Shown: piece after piece, positions 12,534 through 12,800 of the stretch
How the letters are laid out: each line of letters starts with the position of its first letter
How positions within the stretch are numbered: the stretch's first letter is position 1
Assembly (NCBI GenBank): GCA_964490635.1
Contig: CAZBCK010000028.1
Location: forward strand, 1 to 12,800
Origin: JAYEHC01 sp964490635
GTDB taxonomy: Bacteria; Patescibacteriota; Minisyncoccia; JAHIHE01; JAGLIN01
DNA length: 12,800 bases
Direction: 5' to 3'
Translations under genes and position numbers: made by a program
Notes under the pieces: model-generated
What the model was told of the DNA's origin: nothing
Database searches by the model: none
Seen by the model: only the letters and a program-made list of their open reading frames with translations

Positions 12534-12540
12534 CACCTCT
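12534..12540 (-). promoter_or_regulatory. Shine-Dalgarno of rpsU
   Basis: On the minus strand AGAGGTG lies 8 bp before ATG 12525 (AGAGGTGATAAATTAATG). It is one of only two clear Shine-Dalgarno sites in the window and supports the chosen start. Confidence 0.6.
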
Positions 12541-12609
12541 AACTTTCTATTGTTATTAGAATTTATTGTGTTTATCTTGTGCAAAGAATTTAATCGTTAA
12601 AATATAATC

Positions 12610-12636
12610 ATTATATATACAGACAAACTATGACAA
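12610..12636 (-). promoter_or_regulatory. Possible promoter for the rpsU gene row
   Basis: On the minus strand a TATAAT box (12610-12615) is preceded by TTGTCA (12631-12636) with a 15 bp spacer, or by TTTGTC with 16. That spacing is slightly short. The region between the rpsU start and the window end is very AT-rich, so chance matches are likely. The rest of the 275 bp there holds no gene that I can see. Confidence 0.3.
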
Positions 12637-12694
12637 ACAAAACTGACACATAAAGTTTTTTATACGCGTAAACTCTAAATTATTTTAAATTGAT

Positions 12695-12715
12695 TAAAAA
12701 CTAACTGGGGTTAGT
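12695..12715 (-). terminator. Possible terminator of a minus-strand gene beyond the window
   Basis: On the minus strand ACTAAC-CCCA-GTTAGT forms a 6 bp stem with a 4 nt loop, followed by TTTTTAA. It would end transcription of a gene beyond the right edge. The stem is short, so this is tentative. Confidence 0.35.
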
Positions 12716-12800
12716 ATAACACAAAAATAATATTTAGCAACACACCGCATCAAATCATCTAAAATGACACCAAGAGGCCTATTGATACATCATCTAAAAT

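Noticed and set aside
12754..12800. Start of a CRISPR array
   Set aside because: Only two 12 bp copies are visible, the repeat is short and AT-rich, and there are no cas-like genes nearby.

Overview
This AT-rich window looks like chromosomal DNA from a Candidate Phyla Radiation (Patescibacteria) bacterium, most likely of the Parcubacteria/Moranbacteria type. That is an inference from gene content: a short S21 gene followed by a GatB/YqeY-family gene and ybeY, a VirB2-like pilin with two C-terminal membrane helices, a type II IleRS, Cys-rich secreted small proteins, and short palindromic elements inside coding genes. TAA, TGA and TAG all end intact genes here, so I see no reassigned stop codon.

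Left part (1-1461, + strand): the 3' end of a CAT-anticodon tRNA, a small gene interrupted by one in-frame TAG, an intact HD-domain phosphohydrolase, a complete tRNA-Asp(GTC) with a strong terminator, and a decayed 3' end of an ABC-transporter ATPase gene. Next come recO (- strand), a large AT-rich stem-loop, a + strand small gene with a perfect Shine-Dalgarno but an in-frame TAG and a T9G9 tract, and a shared convergent terminator.

Right part (2982-12525, all - strand): reading in the direction of transcription, rpsU (bS21), a GatB/YqeY-family gene, an interrupted Cys-rich secreted protein gene, ybeY, a repeat-bearing spacer, dgkA, ftsA, a GT4 glycosyltransferase, a VirB2/TrbC-like pilin and ileS. 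Apart from the 230 bp spacer before dgkA and 90 bp before ftsA, the gaps between genes are short (12-47 bp) or absent, so a housekeeping operon (translation, ribosome maturation, lipid carrier recycling, cell division, envelope) is plausible.

The two most notable things are in ileS and recO. First, IleRS carries a complete histidine-phosphatase (RHG) domain with its catalytic residues intact, placed between the two CxxC halves of a zinc-ribbon-like element. Second, ileS and recO contain several palindromic DNA elements inserted in frame. One 33 bp palindrome is nearly identical (32/33) in both genes, in the same orientation and translated in the same frame (VVETRHCLVST). This resembles the Rickettsia palindromic elements in behaviour. 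In contrast, four accessory ORFs are each broken by an in-frame stop, which suggests ongoing decay, recoding or draft-assembly error.
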